DNA of 7,868 bases from Syntrophorhabdaceae bacterium (GTDB lineage: Bacteria > Desulfobacterota > Syntrophorhabdia > Syntrophorhabdales > Syntrophorhabdaceae). Below are positions 7,148 through 7,868 of this stretch, one piece after another (position 1 is the first letter of the stretch; each line of letters starts with the position of its first letter). A program made the position numbers and the translations under genes. The DNA is taken from positions 1 through 7,868 of the forward strand of contig JAOAHW010000232.1 in NCBI GenBank assembly GCA_026415015.1, given 5' to 3'. The notes under the pieces were generated by a model, which saw only the letters and a program-made list of their open reading frames with translations, did no database searches and had not been told where the DNA came from.

Positions 7148-7162
7148 AGCAAGGGTCTTGCT
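7148..7162. repeat. Operator-like dyad AGCAAG-GGT-CTTGCT
   Basis: Perfect 6-bp inverted repeat with a 3-base centre, lying upstream of both promoters and touching the first TTGTGAATTAT copy. Neither strand has a T tract after it, so it is not a terminator. A protein-binding site is the simplest reading, but a 6-bp dyad can also arise by chance. Confidence 0.45.
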
Positions 7163-7233
7163 TGTGAATTATTTCATTTTTCCCTTGACAATTGTTTTTT
7201 TAATCAGTAAATTTAGTTAACATTGTGAATTAT
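7162..7233 (+). repeat. Direct repeat pair TTGTGAATTAT flanking the bamB promoter
   Basis: The 11-base word TTGTGAATTAT occurs at 7162-7172 and 7223-7233, 61 bases apart, on either side of the bamB -35/-10 elements. The core TTGTGAA recurs at 7041-7047, just downstream of the predicted start of the opposite promoter. TGTGA resembles a half-site of Crp/Fnr-family regulators, but no copy has a convincing TCACA partner half. Confidence 0.5.
7185..7213 (+). promoter_or_regulatory. Sigma70-type promoter for bamB
   Basis: TTGACA (7185-7190, perfect) is followed by a 17-base spacer and TAAATT (7208-7213, four of six matches to TATAAT). The predicted start is near 7220, leaving a leader of roughly 97 bases before the bamB ATG. 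The weaker -10 compared with the opposite promoter would suit an activated or regulated promoter. Confidence 0.72.
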
Positions 7234-7251
7234 AGAGGTTAATTATGTTAA
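7217..7251. repeat. Inverted repeat TTAACAT-N21-ATGTTAA at the bamB transcription start
   Basis: TTAACAT (7217-7223) and its exact reverse complement ATGTTAA (7245-7251) bracket the second TTGTGAATTAT copy and lie over the predicted start site. This position would suit an operator, or the base of a leader stem. The AT-rich background makes chance pairing of 7 bases possible. Confidence 0.4.
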
Positions 7252-7269
7252 ATATGGAACAATATAACA

Positions 7270-7302
7270 TGCAGCATGTAAAAAATGCTGCAAAGTTTTT
7301 TT
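7270..7302 (+). promoter_or_regulatory. Leader hairpin with T7 tract upstream of bamB (possible attenuator)
   Basis: TGCAGCAT (7270-7277) pairs perfectly with ATGCTGCA (7285-7292) around a 7-base loop. After AAG comes a run of seven T (7296-7302). The stem has four GC pairs of eight and the T tract is offset by 3 bases, so it is a weaker terminator than that at 3881-3907. The T7 could instead pair with the A7 at 7311-7317, leaving the AAAGGGGC ribosome binding region in the loop. A regulatory role is inferred from position only. Confidence 0.45.
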
Positions 7303-7316
7303 AAAGGGGCAAAAAA

Positions 7317-7839
7317 ATGAGATATGCAGAGACAGGTTATAATTTGGAGATTGACCTGACAACAGGGAATATCGAAAGGGTAGAGACAGACCCAAAGGAT
7401 ACAGAACTCTACCTTGGCGGGCTCGGGACAAATGCAAAACTTCTGTGGAGCAGGGTTGATCCTGAGATTGACCCATTCTCTCCTGATGTCCCATTGATAT
7501 TCAGTTCAGGTCTTTTGTGCGGGACACCGGCGCCAGGGGCAAACAGAACAATCATAACAGCATATTCACCTCAGACACTGCTTATGGGATACTCCATGAT
7601 GGGTGGGTTCTGGGCACCTGAGCTAAAACATGCAGGGTATGACAAGGTTATTTTAAGAGGCAAGTCCCCTAAACTGGTTTATATCTGGATACACAATGAC
7701 AAGGTGGAGATTAGGGATGCAAGCCACCTCCATGGAATGGGTGCAGTACAGACCCAGGAGGAGATTAAAAGGGAATTAAACCAACCTAATGCCCATGTGG
7801 CAGCCATAGGTCTTGCCGGTGAGAACAGGGTAGCTATGG
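7317..7839 (+). CDS. bamB: Benzoyl-CoA reductase (class II), tungsten active-site subunit BamB, N-terminal part
   Basis: BamB is an aldehyde:ferredoxin oxidoreductase-family protein carrying a tungsten-bis-pterin. With BamC-I it reduces benzoyl-CoA to the cyclic dienoyl-CoA without ATP hydrolysis. About 174 genomic codons are present of the roughly 650 expected. Visible features are the MRYAETGYNLEIDLTTG start (1-17), YLGGLGTNA (32-40), SGLLCGTPAPGANRT (64-78), and the AOR-family pterin-domain motif MMGGFWAPELKHAGYD (94-109). The close resemblance to BamB proteins as I know them favours BamB over a generic AOR. The ATG at 7317 follows AAAGGGG at 7 bases spacing. Transcription is divergent from the SDR-bamQ-bamA operon. 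The reading frame stays open into adapter sequence, so residues after Met174 are not real. Partner genes bamC-I would be expected downstream but are off the contig. Confidence 0.93.
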
Positions 7840-7868
7840 CTGTCTCTTATACACATCTCCGAGCCCAC
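7840..7868 (+). other. Tn5/Nextera sequencing adapter (artefact)
   Basis: CTGTCTCTTATACACATCT (7840-7858) is the 19-base Tn5 mosaic end used in Nextera libraries. It is followed by CCGAGCCCAC (7859-7868), the first ten bases of the standard Nextera read-2 adapter. It occurs exactly at the contig end. Translated in the bamB frame it yields the tell-tale VSYTHLRAH. These bases should be trimmed, and the true genomic end is about 7839. Confidence 0.98.

Larger units (their letters stand above)
7012..7316. promoter_or_regulatory. Divergent intergenic control region between the SDR operon and bamB
   Basis: This 305-base AT-rich stretch has no gene. It separates two operons of the same pathway transcribed away from each other. 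It contains one consensus-like promoter per strand, two full copies and one partial copy of a TTGTGAATTAT motif, a tight dyad at 7148-7162, a wide inverted repeat at 7217-7251 and a leader hairpin before bamB. The combination suggests shared control of both operons by one or more DNA-binding proteins, though none is encoded in the window. Confidence 0.8.

Noticed and set aside
7148..7162. AGCAAG/CTTGCT dyad as a transcription terminator
   Set aside because: Neither strand has a T tract after the stem, and no gene ends nearby.
7012..7316. tRNA, CRISPR, mobile element or att site in the intergenic region
   Set aside because: No cloverleaf, no regularly spaced repeats, no terminal inverted repeats with a transposase; only short repeats consistent with regulatory sites.
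7243..7494. Minus-strand frame crossing the bamB leader and start
   Set aside because: It runs antisense through the promoter leader and the conserved BamB N-terminus; its composition is not protein-like and it has no ribosome site.

Overview
The window is a contig end from a strictly anaerobic bacterium that degrades aromatic compounds through benzoyl-CoA. Four genes are recognisable members of the central benzoyl-CoA pathway. On the minus strand, in transcription order, lie a short-chain dehydrogenase, bamQ (6-hydroxycyclohex-1-ene-1-carbonyl-CoA dehydrogenase), bamA (ring-opening 6-oxocyclohex-1-ene-1-carbonyl-CoA hydrolase) and bamR (cyclohexa-1,5-diene-1-carbonyl-CoA hydratase). Divergent on the plus strand is the first part of bamB, the tungsten active-site subunit of the ATP-independent (class II) benzoyl-CoA reductase. 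A class II enzyme points to an obligate anaerobe such as a sulfate or iron reducer or a syntroph (Geobacter, Desulfobacterota or Syntrophia-like), not a denitrifier like Thauera. Moderate GC and frequent ATA and AGG codons in several genes fit such a group, but I cannot name the organism.

Layout. Bases 1-1087 (minus) hold a radA lacking its 3' end. It overlaps the end of a xylose-isomerase-like TIM-barrel gene (1080-1880), which in turn overlaps an M24 creatinase/aminopeptidase-fold gene (1877-3049). That gene starts 4 bases after bamR (3054-3824). A 98-base gap holding a strong intrinsic terminator separates bamR from bamA (3923-5071). bamQ (5104-6213) and the SDR (6259-7011) precede bamA. 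The 305-base divergent region (7012-7316) contains a near-perfect sigma70-type promoter on each strand, repeated TTGTGAA motifs, two inverted repeats and a hairpin in the bamB leader. bamB runs from 7317 to about 7839. The last 29 bases (7840-7868) are Tn5/Nextera library adapter, not genomic DNA.

How the genes work together. BamB, with partner subunits presumably encoded beyond the contig end, reduces benzoyl-CoA to cyclohexa-1,5-diene-1-carbonyl-CoA. BamR hydrates the diene to 6-hydroxycyclohex-1-ene-1-carbonyl-CoA, BamQ oxidises this to the 6-oxo compound, and BamA adds water and opens the ring to 3-hydroxypimelyl-CoA. The SDR is a reasonable candidate for the next step, oxidation of 3-hydroxypimelyl-CoA, but this is inference. 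The M24, TIM-barrel and radA genes have no known place in the pathway.

The pathway is known, so I do not claim a new system. The points most worth checking are the terminator inside the catabolic gene run, the regulatory architecture of the divergent region, and the M24/TIM-barrel pair. The M24 protein keeps all its metal ligands but appears to lack both usual active-site histidines.
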